From Candidatus Nitrosopumilus salarius BD31 (GTDB lineage: Archaea; Thermoproteota; Nitrososphaeria; Nitrososphaerales; Nitrosopumilaceae): a stretch of DNA of 64,000 nt. Shown here piece after piece: positions 26,529 through 40,315 of this stretch; position 1 is the stretch's first letter; each line of letters begins with the position of its first letter. The notes beneath the pieces were generated by a model. It saw nothing but the letters and a program-made list of their open reading frames with translations. It searched no databases and was not told where the DNA came from. The position numbers were made by a program, and so were the translations under genes. The stretch lies in NCBI RefSeq assembly GCF_000242875.2, contig NZ_AEXL02000090.1, positions 62,001 through 126,000 of the forward strand, read 5' to 3'.

Positions 26529-26984
26529 CTAGATAATTTCTGAAACATTAGTTTTGAAATCTGATTCATACCATGTTGTTTTGTATGGCATATTTTTTTT
26601 TGCCAAGATGTTTATTGCAATATGCGCAAATTCTTTTTTCTTATCTACTGAACCATGCGTGTGAAGTGTTTTTGCTGGGATATGAACAATATCCCCTTCA
26701 TTGAGTTTGATTGTTTCAGTTTTCTTTATTTTGAAATTGGTTTTGCTTGAACCGTATTTTCTAAAGATTTCAAGGCTGCCTTTTCCTTTTGTTGCAATTA
26801 GTACTTGATTCCCATCATGTGAGTGTAGTTTTGTTCTAGATCCTTTTTCAAAGTGAACATGATAAATATCTTGATCTTTTGATTTTATTTTTTCTGATAG
26901 TACCTTCATCCATGTTTTATTTGTGAACCAACTTGGATTTACATTTCTTTTATCATTGACACCATGAATGTTTGACTTGTTCAT
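26529..26984 (-). CDS. Cupin protein, complete metal site
   Basis: A 151-residue cupin. Motif 1 reads KLHSHDGNQVLIATKGKGSL, and motif 2 is GDIVHIPAKTLHTHG with the second-site His. The complete His set suggests a metal-bound, possibly enzymatic or sensing cupin. It is the middle gene of a tightly packed minus-strand trio (SHOCT protein, this cupin, second cupin) with gaps of one and five bases, so the two cupins may cooperate. Confidence 0.85.
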   Translation of the reverse strand: MNKSNIHGVNDKRNVNPSWFTNKTWMKVLSEKIKSKDQDIYHVHFEKGSRTKLHSHDGNQVLIATKGKGSLEIFRKYGSSKTNFKIKKTETIKLNEGDIVHIPAKTLHTHGSVDKKKEFAHIAINILAKKNMPYKTTWYESDFKTNVSEII

Positions 26985-26985
26985 T

Positions 26986-27351
26986 TTAAATCCTTGATAA
27001 AATCTTCTTTTTCTTTTCTTGGAATTCTTTTTCTGTTAAAACCCCTGCCTTTCTTAATTTTCCAAGTTTTTCTAATGTGACTAAATCCTCATCTGCTTTT
27101 CCTGATATCATTCTTGCAGTAGCCATACCCTCGTTAATTTTTTTAATACCTTTTGCCTGTATTTTCTCTTTTTCTTTAATTGCTTTTTTTGTTAATTCGT
27201 CACTAGTTTTTTTTGCTTGACTTGCAGCCATTTCTCCAAATTCTACTGCATCATCCAATGCCTCATCTGCTCTTTTGATTCCTTCTTCAATTGCTTTATC
27301 TGCTTTTTTAAGAAATCTGTCAATGTATCCTCCCTTCTTTGTTTTTGCCAT
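26986..27351 (-). CDS. Coiled-coil protein with C-terminal SHOCT domain
   Basis: 121 residues. A Lys/Ala/Glu-rich helix (residues ~10-85) is followed by the short SHOCT module LEKLGKLRKAGVLTEKEF. SHOCT domains are short oligomerisation motifs often found at the ends of membrane or phage-type proteins. The helix is amphipathic, so membrane or nucleoid association is conceivable. It is the first gene of the cupin operon. Confidence 0.8.
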   Translation of the reverse strand: MAKTKKGGYIDRFLKKADKAIEEGIKRADEALDDAVEFGEMAASQAKKTSDELTKKAIKEKEKIQAKGIKKINEGMATARMISGKADEDLVTLEKLGKLRKAGVLTEKEFQEKKKKILSRI

Positions 27352-27426
27352 GTTACTTGTTTCATTTCAATTCTATTATTTCTTTCCTACCGGAATTGAT
27401 TTAATAGCAGGAATTGCCTAGTCATA

Positions 27427-28140
27427 ATGATTTTGACTAACAATGATTTCGACGTAAAAACAATTGTGATTAAAAAAAGTCTTGAAGAATCAGATGCGAT
27501 GGAAATTGTCGAACAAAAGAAAACCGATCCCTTCAAATCTTTACTTTCTAGACCTAAAAAAGAAGACATCCATGTTGATTCTCTAAAATTGATTTATGAG
27601 GGTTCTCTGATAGTGTCTGGAAAATATAGTGCTAATTATTTTAGAAAATCTCTTCATACAATAGATGTTGATTCAAATGTTCATGGAGTTGTTTTAGGCG
27701 ATGGTGTTTTTCCAGTAAGATCAAAATCTGGTCTTGAAAAGGCATTTGTTGGAAAACGTGGCAAAAATAAAATTGATCTTAACTTAGAAGAGCATGTTTT
27801 TGTTGAGGGTGAGGATGAGTTGATCTTTGATCATCATGGTCTAGAAGTGGAATTACCTTTCAAAATTGATTCAAAGAATATTGAAAACTATCCTGATAAA
27901 ACATTGAATGAAAATCAAACTAATGTTAAAAAACCCGAATTTTCATATGAGTCTGCCATTGAAAAACTAAAAATTCATTTGAAAAAACCCCTTGAAGAAA
28001 ATGTTCGAGATCTAAAGGATGAATTCACATTACATGATATCACTGAGGTCTACATTCCAATTTTTGAAGCAAGATTGTCTGATCTCAAAAAGAAAGTTGA
28101 GATTATTAGAATAGATGCAGTAAGAAAAAAAATTCTATAG
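27427..28140 (+). CDS. Conserved hypothetical protein, 237 residues
   Basis: A soluble protein with a beta-rich central part (residues ~45-150; SLIVSGKYSANYFRKSLHTI, GVVLGDGVFPVRS) and a charged, helical C-terminal half. No membrane segment or catalytic motif was recognised. It is a single gene between the cupin operon (divergent) and a TPR protein (convergent, four bases apart). The function is unknown. Confidence 0.65.
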   Translation: MILTNNDFDVKTIVIKKSLEESDAMEIVEQKKTDPFKSLLSRPKKEDIHVDSLKLIYEGSLIVSGKYSANYFRKSLHTIDVDSNVHGVVLGDGVFPVRSKSGLEKAFVGKRGKNKIDLNLEEHVFVEGEDELIFDHHGLEVELPFKIDSKNIENYPDKTLNENQTNVKKPEFSYESAIEKLKIHLKKPLEENVRDLKDEFTLHDITEVYIPIFEARLSDLKKKVEIIRIDAVRKKIL

Positions 28141-28144
28141 GTGT

Positions 28145-28966
28145 TTAAATTTTCAAAAGTTTTCTGAACTGGTCATTATTGCTTAGTTTTTTAAATATTG
28201 GTTCTTCTTTTGCCCATGAACGAATTACTTTTGAGTTTTTAGATATCGCCTGTTTAAGTAATTCTAGTGATTCTGAATAGTTTCCTATCTCTGCATAACT
28301 TCTTGATTTTGCATAAATTATGTTTACATTGTCTTTATGTTTTGATAAAATCTTGTCAAAGATTTCAATTGCTTTTTCATGTTTGCCTATCTCTGCTAAT
28401 TCAATTCCTTTGTGAAACAATGCATCCATGTGGCTTGGGTTGTTTTTGTAAACATTATCAAAACAATTCAACGCCTCCTCATGTTTCTTTATTTTACCTA
28501 AAATGATTCCTTTGTAAAATAAAGAATTTGGTTTTCTTGGTTCTAATGCTATTGCTTTGTCTAACACTTGAATTGCCTCCTCATGCTCTTGCAATTTATC
28601 AAGTAGGACACCTTTGTTAAAATATGATGCAGCGTGTTTTGGATCTGCTTCTATTGCTTTATCGTAACACTCTGCGGCGCCTTGAATGTTTCCCATCTCT
28701 GCCATTGCAATTCCCATGTTGTTAAACGCTTGTGCATCTTTTGGGCTGATTTCAAGCAATGAATCAAAACATGTGATGGCATCACTGTATTTTTTTATTT
28801 GATTTAATGCTAAACCTTTGTTAAATAATGCTGATGTGTTTTCAGGTTCTTGTTTTAAAATTTTATTAAATAACGAGATGGCTCCTTTTGGTTGATTTTT
28901 CTCCATCATCAACATTGCGTTATACATCAAATCCTCCGAATTGTCTTTCGAACCAAACAAACCCAT
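28145..28966 (-). CDS. TPR-repeat protein
   Basis: 273 residues, with about seven tetratricopeptide repeats from residue 12 onward, e.g. ALFNKGLALNQIKKYSDAI, AFNNMGIAMAEMGNIQGAA and SYFNKGVLLDKLQEHEEAI. They form a superhelical scaffold for protein binding. There is no signal peptide, so it acts in the cytoplasm. The partner is unknown. The start (MGLFGSKDNSEDL) is well placed, as TPR spacing begins right after it. Confidence 0.92.
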   Translation of the reverse strand: MGLFGSKDNSEDLMYNAMLMMEKNQPKGAISLFNKILKQEPENTSALFNKGLALNQIKKYSDAITCFDSLLEISPKDAQAFNNMGIAMAEMGNIQGAAECYDKAIEADPKHAASYFNKGVLLDKLQEHEEAIQVLDKAIALEPRKPNSLFYKGIILGKIKKHEEALNCFDNVYKNNPSHMDALFHKGIELAEIGKHEKAIEIFDKILSKHKDNVNIIYAKSRSYAEIGNYSESLELLKQAISKNSKVIRSWAKEEPIFKKLSNNDQFRKLLKI

Positions 28967-29003
28967 GAACTAAGACAAATAATATTGTTAATGAAAGTTT
29001 GGC

Positions 29004-29123
29004 TTATCCTAATGATTTGAATTTCTTAATGGCCTCTTTTGCCATGTTTTCTTGTTCTTTGGCTGATGTCTTTGTGGGATCATCGGTTGCATATGCTTCC
29101 TTTGCTTCTTTCTTTTTTTCCAT
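29004..29123 (-). CDS. Small charged protein, 39 residues
   Basis: An ATG ORF that starts MEKKKEAKEAYATDDPTKTS and ends KEAIKKFKSLG. It is lysine-, alanine- and glutamate-rich and would form one or two helices separated by the DDPTKTS turn. The composition looks coded. It lies alone in the 270 bases between the TPR gene and the 71-residue gene at 29237. The function is unknown. Confidence 0.5.
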   Translation of the reverse strand: MEKKKEAKEAYATDDPTKTSAKEQENMAKEAIKKFKSLG

Positions 29124-29236
29124 GATTATCTACAACAGTTTTTCTTTTTTACTTTTTCTGAACAATTCATGAAATAATGACTAATCTCATGTGATTTCTT
29201 CTTAAAGTTATTATCTTATTTCCTGAATTCCTAAAC

Positions 29237-29452
29237 ATGAAACAAAGCGATATTGATGAGATTCTTAGTCATATCAATGAAAAATTTAACGATGATGTTC
29301 CTAGTCTTGTAAAAATCATTGTCAGAAAAAAGATTACTAAACTAGAAAGATTTGAAATTAATTCTTTGCCGTCCTCTCTAAGAGAATGCACTGTTGAAGA
29401 TTTGATAGAAATTGTAAAAAATGGTCTTGTTTCTGGTAACTTGAAACTATGA
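29237..29452 (+). CDS. Hypothetical helical protein, 71 residues
   Basis: A small soluble protein (MKQSDIDEILSHINEKF start) with a repeated hydrophobic/charged pattern suggesting three or four helices (VPSLVKIIVRKKIT; TVEDLIEIVKNGLV). No motif is recognised. It starts with ATG and is expressed on its own or with the next gene 70 bases downstream. Confidence 0.6.
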   Translation: MKQSDIDEILSHINEKFNDDVPSLVKIIVRKKITKLERFEINSLPSSLRECTVEDLIEIVKNGLVSGNLKL

Positions 29453-29523
29453 TTGAAAATATTTGATCAACTAATTTGCATATTCAAGGATATGTTTAAT
29501 TTGATTTAGTACTGACTTTGATT

Positions 29524-29877
29524 ATGTCTGAAATAAAATATTTGGCTGATAAGGTATTTGTTCACAGATGGCCACATGACACTCCACTATGGGATTCCTT
29601 TACGAAAGACAATCTTGATGATCATATTAATAAAAATCCAGAAAAAAAACAGATCATAGTTAAAGACAATACGATAACAATTGAAAATATCGAGTTTTTC
29701 TCTCTTAAAAAAATTGGAATTTCAGTGCCTTTTTTTAAAGATGAATGTACTATGATCTTTGAAGGTAGATTCGGTGATCTTTTTGGCCATGCTCATATTA
29801 CCATTAAATCTGGAAATTACCTTGATATCTTTAATCAGTTAATCCAATGGAGAGAAAATCTTCAAAATAATTCCTAG
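29524..29877 (+). CDS. Hypothetical protein, 117 residues
   Basis: A soluble alpha/beta protein starting MSEIKYLADKVFVHRWPHD. It has two conserved-looking aromatic/His clusters (HRWPHDTPLW; FGDLFGHAHITI) that might coordinate metal. I prefer this ATG over one two codons upstream. The family is unknown to me. It converges with the LEA-type gene with three bases between. Confidence 0.6.
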   Translation: MSEIKYLADKVFVHRWPHDTPLWDSFTKDNLDDHINKNPEKKQIIVKDNTITIENIEFFSLKKIGISVPFFKDECTMIFEGRFGDLFGHAHITIKSGNYLDIFNQLIQWRENLQNNS

Positions 29878-29880
29878 TTT

Positions 29881-30606
29881 CTATTTTAACAGATCATCGA
29901 TTTGTTTTTTTATCTCATCGAAAATTCCTGCAACTCCCTCCATTATGCTATCTGGAATACATTTTCCGTTTTCAATATGGGTTCCATTTCCACATGTTAG
30001 AGATTTTGGATTTTGTTCTGCAAGATTTTTTTGGATTTCCGCATTTATCTTATTTCTTACTTCGTCATAAATTGAGATCTGTTTGATTGATTCAAATGGT
30101 ATTGGCATTTTCCATGCAAATAATTGAAAGTATGCTGTCCCTTTCACTTTGACATTCATCACGCCATCTGCATTAATTATGGAGATGGCAGCTGGTGCCA
30201 TCCTGTTTTTTTGAATATTTTGAAATGATATGATCTCTTTTGTTTCACCGGGGTTGATCATGGTGTTTATTTCACTATCTCCATATCCTATGGGAACATC
30301 ATTAATCAAAACATCATAATGCAAATCTGGAATATATACTGGAAGTAATCCGTTATTGCTTAGACCAAATATCAAATTCAGATTAATTCCATGAATCAAG
30401 TCAAATGCCGCATTAAACCAATTTCCTGATAATGTGTTTAGTCCTACTCTAAGCAGCGTTTCCCAACTAATTGGTTCCCAGTCTATGCTTTGAAATTCAA
30501 CCTTGCTAAGATTTACTCCAAGTTGAGTGTAAGAATATGCAAATAATCCTAATATGATGACAACTATTGCAAGAAAAACTATTCCGCCAATTGCAAATCC
30601 ATTCAT
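29881..30606 (-). CDS. Membrane-anchored LEA14-like (WHy) protein
   Basis: 241 residues. N-terminal membrane helix (GGIVFLAIVVIILGLFAYSYT), then a beta-sandwich resembling the LEA type 2/WHy domain with the pattern LVNNGLLPVYIPDL...VLINDVPIGYG...INPGETKEI, seen in archaeal stress-protective proteins. The tail has a short Cys pair (LTCGNGTHIENGKC). It likely sits on the outer face of the membrane. The domain call is by pattern only. Confidence 0.7.
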   Translation of the reverse strand: MNGFAIGGIVFLAIVVIILGLFAYSYTQLGVNLSKVEFQSIDWEPISWETLLRVGLNTLSGNWFNAAFDLIHGINLNLIFGLSNNGLLPVYIPDLHYDVLINDVPIGYGDSEINTMINPGETKEIISFQNIQKNRMAPAAISIINADGVMNVKVKGTAYFQLFAWKMPIPFESIKQISIYDEVRNKINAEIQKNLAEQNPKSLTCGNGTHIENGKCIPDSIMEGVAGIFDEIKKQIDDLLK

Positions 30607-30672
30607 ATTTTTTTGAAATTCTTTGTCAACTTAAGCATATTGAAAAATATGTTTTATTTAGAGTCTGGCGAA

Positions 30673-31974
30673 TTATGATTCTGATTCCTCTGATGCTAAA
30701 ATCATTTTTTTAATATCTTCTTTAGAATGGGCATTAGATATAGCTCCAAGTTTTCCAGGCAAAAAGAATATCTTATCTTTGCTAATCATCTGAAAATGAT
30801 ATTTTTGTAATTTTTTGGTGTCACATTGAGCAGCGTCTGCTGAATTTTTAATTTGACCCATCCTGTTTTTTGTAAAATGTGTCATAAACAAAGAACCTTT
30901 CCCTGTAACTATCACCTTACCATCAAATGATTTGCTCAATTCCTTTCTTGCATATTCTCCCAATGAATTAATTTTTGAATAAATTGATTTACCATTTTTT
31001 AATATTGATAATGTTGCATACCCTGTAGTCATAGATGCTGGGTTTGCAGAAAATGTTCCACCGCCAACATAACTTCGCTCTGATTTTTTCTTTCCAGTAG
31101 TGTCTGCAAATTCCATGATCTCTTTTTTTCCACACATTGCTCCAATTGCCATTCCGCCCCCTACAATCTTCCCCAAAGTTACAATGTCTGGATCTAACTT
31201 CATAGTGGGATAAAGACAACCATATCTGAATCTAAATCCAGTAACAATTTCATCTAGAATGAATAATGAATTATTTTTCTTGCAAAATTCTTGAATTCCT
31301 TTCAAATAATCTGATTCAGCTGGAATGCATCCGCCTCCACCTAACACTGGCTCAATTATTACCCCAGCTAAATCTTTTGAATGTTTTTTCAAAATGGAAA
31401 GAGATTTTTCTAAATTGTTGTATGGGATTGAAACAATTTTTTCTTCATTTACAACTCCGCTACTCTCTGATTCTGTAAATGGCCAGTTTACTGATTTTAA
31501 CAAATCTGAAGTATAACCATGCCATCCCCCGTCAATTTTCGCGATAATTTTTTTACCTGTTACAGAACGTGCTAATCTTACAGAGTACATGGTAGCTTCA
31601 GTTCCAGATGTAACATAACGAATCTTTTCAGCTACTGGGACTGCTTTTGAAATTAATTCTGATAATAATATGGTCTGCTCGTTTACTGTTCCATACATCC
31701 AGCCTTTCTCAATTTGTTTTCTCAAAGACTCTTTGACCTTTGTTGGTGCATGTCCTAGAATCAGACTCCAGTGACCCATCCAGTAATCTACGTACTTGTT
31801 GCCATCTACGTCTACAAGATTTTTTCCTGTGGCTGATTTTACAACAAATGGGTAAGGTGCATAATATCTTATGTTATGAGAAACACCATTTACGTGAAAT
31901 TTTGAAGACTTGGAAAATAGAATGGATGATTTATGAGTTTTTTTCTTGTAATTTTTTATGTAATCCAAAACCAA
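30673..31974 (-). CDS. Class III aminotransferase, glutamate-1-semialdehyde aminomutase-like
   Basis: A 433-residue PLP enzyme. [17 protein letters not shown] binds the cofactor phosphate, [15 protein letters not shown] holds the Asp that pairs with the pyridine nitrogen, and the Schiff-base Lys is in [15 protein letters not shown]. The closest known family is HemL (glutamate-1-semialdehyde 2,1-aminomutase), but the N- and C-terminal parts are less typical, so it may be a paralogue with another amino substrate. No heme genes adjoin it; it is divergent from the rRNA operon. Confidence 0.85.
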   Translation of the reverse strand: MVLDYIKNYKKKTHKSSILFSKSSKFHVNGVSHNIRYYAPYPFVVKSATGKNLVDVDGNKYVDYWMGHWSLILGHAPTKVKESLRKQIEKGWMYGTVNEQTILLSELISKAVPVAEKIRYVTSGTEATMYSVRLARSVTGKKIIAKIDGGWHGYTSDLLKSVNWPFTESESSGVVNEEKIVSIPYNNLEKSLSILKKHSKDLAGVIIEPVLGGGGCIPAESDYLKGIQEFCKKNNSLFILDEIVTGFRFRYGCLYPTMKLDPDIVTLGKIVGGGMAIGAMCGKKEIMEFADTTGKKKSERSYVGGGTFSANPASMTTGYATLSILKNGKSIYSKINSLGEYARKELSKSFDGKVIVTGKGSLFMTHFTKNRMGQIKNSADAAQCDTKKLQKYHFQMISKDKIFFLPGKLGAISNAHSKEDIKKMILASEESES

Positions 31975-32125
31975 ATTGACATGACTGTCCCTGTCATTTT
32001 AACCCTCAAAAAATGTTCTAAATTTGCCCTTTTTTATGAACAAACTGTGATTGGAGGAAATTTGCTGAAAAAAAACATGAAATTTTTTCAATTTTTTGTC
32101 CGATCAGGCACAATTTCACGTATGG

Positions 32126-32133
32126 TTTATATG
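32126..32133 (+). promoter_or_regulatory. Probable TATA box of the rRNA operon
   Basis: The TTTATATG box lies about 220 bases before 16S, within the 375-base gap between the aminotransferase and 16S. Transcription would start near 32155. No protein-coding gene is supported in this gap; a 93-codon frame through it has no family features. The rest of the gap is leader RNA, including the left arm of the 16S processing stem. Confidence 0.55.
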
Positions 32134-32274
32134 GATTCCGTATACTTCACCTTCTGCATACGTAACGCAATAGGCGGCGCCCTTGATGATGTATGGCAAT
32201 ATGCCACTTTGTGATTCATGGGCCTCCAGTTACGCATACAAGAATGAGGATTTGATTGCAAGATCAATATCTGA

Positions 32275-32298
32275 AATGTGAAGATTATGTGCATCCGT
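32275..32298 (+). other. 16S rRNA processing stem, left arm
   Basis: These 24 bases can pair with 33838-33861 downstream of 16S in one uninterrupted helix with only two G-U pairs. Such stems around archaeal 16S are cut by the splicing endonuclease (EndA, encoded at 14638) and the ends ligated. This arm sits 53 bases before the mature 16S 5' end. Confidence 0.85.
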
Positions 32299-32350
32299 CA
32301 ATTCCAATTAAAGTACAAATGTACTTCAATAATCAAAATTACAAAACAGA

Positions 32351-33820
<1,470 letters not shown>

Positions 33821-33974
33821 TAGACATGGAAAAGTGTACGGGTGTACATAATCTTCACATTGAATCATCGATGCAATGCATCACGAAAGTGGTGTATGAA
33901 GGATGTAGTGGGTCTCTAGCCGGAGACTTGCAATGATCGTCGTGCATAGTCGTGTAATATGTGGCTGAATATAC
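33821..33974 (+). other. 16S-23S spacer with processing arms, no tRNA
   Basis: The spacer is about 154 bases. It carries the right arm of the 16S stem (33838-33861) and the left arm of the 23S stem (33937-33951 and 33961-33969, which pair with 36981-36995 and 36963-36971). I find no cloverleaf or T-loop sequence, so the tRNA-Ala common in many archaeal spacers is missing here. Confidence 0.85.
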
Positions 33975-36953
<2,979 letters not shown>

Positions 36954-36962
36954 ACACATCAG

Positions 36963-36995
36963 TTCAGCCACTTACATAGAGACTATGCGCGATGA
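36963..36995 (+). other. 23S rRNA processing stem, right arm
   Basis: Two segments, 36963-36971 and 36981-36995, pair with 33961-33969 and 33937-33951, leaving an internal loop of nine bases on each side. This brackets 23S and is the expected substrate of rRNA-processing endonucleases. No 5S rRNA is found in the sequence that follows; a T-rich stretch at 37042-37055 may end the transcript. Confidence 0.75.
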
Positions 36996-37096
36996 ATCAT
37001 TTCAATTCATCAAGTGGAACATATACACGACTTGTACGATGATTTTATTTTTAATCACACTAGCGAATGCTATGCATTTTTTTTGTGATTTTATTT

Positions 37097-37210
37097 TTAG
37101 TATTTTTGTAATTGGAATTTTCTCTTACAATTGGGGCAAAATCTTTGCTTGGTCTTCTTAGTTTCAGTCCCTAAAGGGGCTCCACATCTATCACATTTTT
37201 CTTTAATCAT
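37097..37210 (-). CDS. Mini zinc-ribbon protein, 37 residues
   Basis: A very short ORF that begins MIKEKCDRCGAPLG and continues with a CPNC pair, so it has the full set of four cysteines (CDRC, CPNC) for one zinc ribbon and a basic tail (KRKFQLQKY). It lies on the opposite strand just after the rRNA operon. It could be an RNA- or DNA-binding microprotein. The four-cysteine pattern makes chance unlikely. Confidence 0.7.
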   Translation of the reverse strand: MIKEKCDRCGAPLGTETKKTKQRFCPNCKRKFQLQKY

Positions 37211-37421
37211 TACTGTTTTTTCAATTCCTAATCCCTCTTCTCTTTAGTGACCCTTAATGAATGGAGGCTATGCTTGTATTTTTGATGATTTTAATTCATT
37301 TTGTGCCTATTTGTTGTTTGGCAGCTCTCTCTTGAATCTAAAATGGTAGATTGATATTTTTTTAGTGTGTAATAGGGACTAACAGACAACCAATTGTATT
37401 ATATCAAATGAGAATTTTCTT

Positions 37422-38549
37422 ATGAATATGGGTGTCGCATCCTTGAAAAATCTTAATTTAGATATAGATGCTTTAGAAAAAATTTTCTCTGACCATTCTA
37501 TATCTACTATTACTGATAAGGATGGGACAATTATTTATGCAAACCAAAAATTCTGTGAGATTTCAAAATATTCTGAGGATGAATTACTTGGAGAAAATCA
37601 CAGACTTTTAAAATCTGATGAACATTCTCCAGATTTTTATGCAAAACTATGGGATACGATATCTGATGGAAAAATCTGGAATGGGGAAATAAAAAATAGG
37701 GCAAAGGATGGTTCCTATTACTGGGTTAAAACGACTATAACTCCGCTGTTTGATTTTAATCATAATGTACAAAATTACATTGCCTTGAGAACTGATATAA
37801 CAAAAGAAAAAGAAATTCAACAAAATCTTGAAAAAATGGAAGCGAAACTACTTTCTCAAAATGAAAATTTGCTTTCTATGGTTGAACAAAAAAGCAATGA
37901 ACTAGTAAAATCTGCAAGATTAGCTACTATTGGTACTATGGCAAGTAGAGTAGCCCATGATTTGAAAAACCCTCTGACTATCTTGCAAACATATGCAGAC
38001 ATGCTTACTCCTGAAATAATCACAAAACTAAATTCTAAAGATAGAGAAAAATGGTTTAGGATGCAAACTTCTATTTCTGATATGAATAGAATTATTGAAG
38101 ATGTTTTAGAATTTGCAAGAACTAGTGAAATTAAAAAAACCCCGTCTTCGCTTTTGAGAATTTTAAAATTAGCCCTAAACCATGTGGATTACTCATATGG
38201 TATTGTGATCAATCTTCCTGACGATGACGTTTCTATAAACTGTGATCCTAGAAAATTAGAGGGTGTATTCTCTAATTTACTTGATAACGCAGTTCATGCA
38301 ATAAATGGTCATGGTGAAATTGATGTTTCAATATCTTTTGATTCTGAGTTTACAAAAATTCAGATTAAAGACTCAGGTCCTGGAATCTCTGATGAAAATT
38401 TGAAAAAAATTTTTGAGCCTATGTTTACTACAAAAACAACTGGAACTGGTTTGGGATTAGTAATTTGTAAAAGTATTATTGAACAACATGGGGGTAGTAT
38501 TTCTGTAAGTAACAAACCTACTACATTCACTCTTGCATTGCCCCGATAG
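37422..38549 (+). CDS. PAS-domain soluble histidine kinase
   Basis: 375 residues with no membrane segment. One PAS domain covers ~20-140 (ITDKDGTIIYANQKFCEIS; GSYYWVKTTITPLF). A coiled linker leads to HisKA with phospho-acceptor His179 (VAHDLKNPLTIL) and an ATPase domain (LLDNAVHAINGHG, DSGPGIS, TGTGLGLVICKSI). It should sense a cytoplasmic signal such as redox or a small ligand. No receiver gene adjoins it. A second ATG at 37428 is about 26 bases from a TATTATAT box and may be the true start. Confidence 0.92.
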   Translation: MNMGVASLKNLNLDIDALEKIFSDHSISTITDKDGTIIYANQKFCEISKYSEDELLGENHRLLKSDEHSPDFYAKLWDTISDGKIWNGEIKNRAKDGSYYWVKTTITPLFDFNHNVQNYIALRTDITKEKEIQQNLEKMEAKLLSQNENLLSMVEQKSNELVKSARLATIGTMASRVAHDLKNPLTILQTYADMLTPEIITKLNSKDREKWFRMQTSISDMNRIIEDVLEFARTSEIKKTPSSLLRILKLALNHVDYSYGIVINLPDDDVSINCDPRKLEGVFSNLLDNAVHAINGHGEIDVSISFDSEFTKIQIKDSGPGISDENLKKIFEPMFTTKTTGTGLGLVICKSIIEQHGGSISVSNKPTTFTLALPR

Positions 38550-38570
38550 ATAATTGTGAGTGTTTTCCGA

Positions 38571-38645
38571 TTATTCTTCTAACTCTATATCTTTTTGAAG
38601 CTCTTTTGGTAATCCTACCCACCATTCTTTCAGGTTTTCAGACAT
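38571..38645 (-). CDS. Possible microprotein, 24 residues
   Basis: The ORF reads MSENLKEWWVGLPKELQKDI and ends ELEE. The two tryptophans and the alternating charged helix look coded, but 24 codons is too short to be sure. It lies between the PAS kinase and the RDD gene in a gap of 175 bases. No family is known to me. Confidence 0.3.
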   Translation of the reverse strand: MSENLKEWWVGLPKELQKDIELEE

Positions 38646-38724
38646 GCTTTGAAAAGATCTTTAGTTGCTAATAGATCTGTCGCTTAACTCCTTAAAGCAA
38701 TTGTTAAAGAAAATCTGACCCAAT

Positions 38725-39210
38725 TCAATCCTTTATGAATCTTATATCTTGTGTGTTTTTTGATTCGTCAATTTTAACAATTATAGTGTCTCCCAATTTG
38801 TTGAAAATTCTTTGTCGTCTATCATTAGTTAAAATCCATCCTAATATGACATCTATTGGTAATAGAAATGATTTTCCAAAACTGCTGATTATAATACTTT
38901 TTAAACTTGGATTTAATCCATCAGTATCTGTTATTTTTAAATTTAGAATTTTTTTACCTATTGTTTGACCCGTTTTGTATTCTAAAATTATCCAGTATAG
39001 AAAGAAGATGATGCTCGTAGGGATATAATGGATACTTTCTGCCCAAAAAATATCTTCTTCTATATCATAATATGATATCCCAAATAATGCAAAAATCAGC
39101 ATTGTTGTTATGCTTGAAATGATAATAAAATCAATTAACCATGCAATAAATCTGTCAGTCCATTTTGCAAGAATTATCTTTGATGGTCTTTCAGCGTCTG
39201 AGTTGTCCAT
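38725..39210 (-). CDS. RDD-family membrane protein
   Basis: 161 residues with three or four hydrophobic helices. The family landmarks are visible: RFIAWLIDFIIISSI (Arg, Asp) in the first helix and TGQTIGKKILNLKITDTDG after the third. RDD proteins are small integral membrane proteins, some acting as Na+(Li+,K+)/H+ antiporters; the role here is unknown. Confidence 0.88.
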   Translation of the reverse strand: MDNSDAERPSKIILAKWTDRFIAWLIDFIIISSITTMLIFALFGISYYDIEEDIFWAESIHYIPTSIIFFLYWIILEYKTGQTIGKKILNLKITDTDGLNPSLKSIIISSFGKSFLLPIDVILGWILTNDRRQRIFNKLGDTIIVKIDESKNTQDIRFIKD

Positions 39211-39307
39211 ACCAATATTGTTTATCTCAAATTAATAAAACATGTTGATCAGTGGTTGACATTGGTTATAACATAGTTGATTTATGTACGTTTGATAATT
39301 AAAATTC

Positions 39308-39439
39308 ATGAAAGCAAAATTTGCGACATTTTGTATCTCATGTGGTGATAAAATTCAACCCGGTAAAGAGATAGCAAAAAATAAAGATGAGAATTGGGTG
39401 CACAAACATTGCGTAGATGACTCTGAAGGATTACCTTAG
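39308..39439 (+). CDS. Small zinc-binding protein, 43 residues
   Basis: Begins MKAKFATFCISCGDKIQPGKE and continues with WVHKHC. The CISC pair plus the HKHC pair provides a Cys2/His-Cys zinc site. The short KIQPGKEIAKNKDENWVHKHC pattern resembles a LIM-like or prokaryotic half-finger that is repeated in other archaeal small proteins. It lies between the RDD gene and a methyltransferase. Function unknown. Confidence 0.65.
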   Translation: MKAKFATFCISCGDKIQPGKEIAKNKDENWVHKHCVDDSEGLP

Positions 39440-39480
39440 AAATTAATAGTCTTGCCTTTCAAACATAATTAGAATTATTT

Positions 39481-40242
39481 TTGGCGTCGATAAATCCTAT
39501 TGAATTATTTTTATGGACATTTCGCAGAAACGAAAAAGATGTTGTGAATCTTTACAATTCGTTATCCCCTTTAATGCAATTAGCTACTGGTGGCTCTATG
39601 CTTAATTTTGGTTATTGGTCTCCAAATCACATTGATCCTATTTCTGCCCAAAACAATCTTTGTATGGTTTTTGCAAATTTAGCTGAATTATCTTCTGCAA
39701 AAAATGCAGTGGATGTAGGTAGTGGATTATCTGCTCCATCAAAACTTTGGAGAGATAACTATTCAAATTTAAATCTGTATGATGTTAATATTAATTTCAA
39801 TCAATTGACATTCTCTGGACAACAAGAACGTGTAGAGTTTCTTAATTCCAGTTCTACAAAACTTCCTTTTGCTAATAACTCCGTTGATCGTGTTTTGGCT
39901 TTAGAATCTGCTCAGCATTTTAAACCTCTTTCTGATTTTCTTTCTGAGTCTAAAAGAATTTTAACAAAATCCGGTTTACTTGTAATGGCAATCCCTGTAA
40001 CAACAGGAAATTCATCTCTGGATAAATTTGGATTGTTGAAATTTACTTGGTCATCAGAGCATTATAGTATAGATTATGTCAAAAATATGATATCTGCATT
40101 TGGTTTTATCATTTCCGATGAAAAATTAATTGGCTCTAATGTGTATGAGCCTCTCGCAGATTATTATTTTGCAAATCGTACCTTTCTAAAAAGATCTATT
40201 TTAAAAAATTATTCTTCTTGTGTTGAAAAAAATTCTTTTTAA
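39481..40242 (+). CDS. SAM-dependent methyltransferase
   Basis: 253 residues from a TTG start (MASINPIELFLW). A class I Rossmann fold has motif I VDVGSGLSAPSKL, motif II LYDVNINFNQ and post-II LPFANNSVDRVLALESAQHF. The N-terminal MLNFGYWSP segment is like that of sterol/tocopherol-type C-methyltransferases, so a lipid or quinone substrate is possible. There is no operon partner. The 73 bases after it hold only a 19-codon ORF that I do not trust. Confidence 0.85.
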   Translation: MASINPIELFLWTFRRNEKDVVNLYNSLSPLMQLATGGSMLNFGYWSPNHIDPISAQNNLCMVFANLAELSSAKNAVDVGSGLSAPSKLWRDNYSNLNLYDVNINFNQLTFSGQQERVEFLNSSSTKLPFANNSVDRVLALESAQHFKPLSDFLSESKRILTKSGLLVMAIPVTTGNSSLDKFGLLKFTWSSEHYSIDYVKNMISAFGFIISDEKLIGSNVYEPLADYYFANRTFLKRSILKNYSSCVEKNSF

Positions 40243-40315
40243 ATCTCTTCTAAAAATGAAAAAAGTATCTAAAGAAAACCTCATTGATTATGCTTTAATA
40301 AAATGTCATTTGTAA

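Noticed and set aside
31933-32214. 93-codon ORF in the rRNA leader
   Set aside because: It overlaps the start of the aminotransferase, runs over the rRNA TATA box, and shows no recognisable domain.
33821-33974. Possible spacer tRNA
   Set aside because: No T-loop, D-loop or acceptor stem could be drawn; the length is used by rRNA processing arms.
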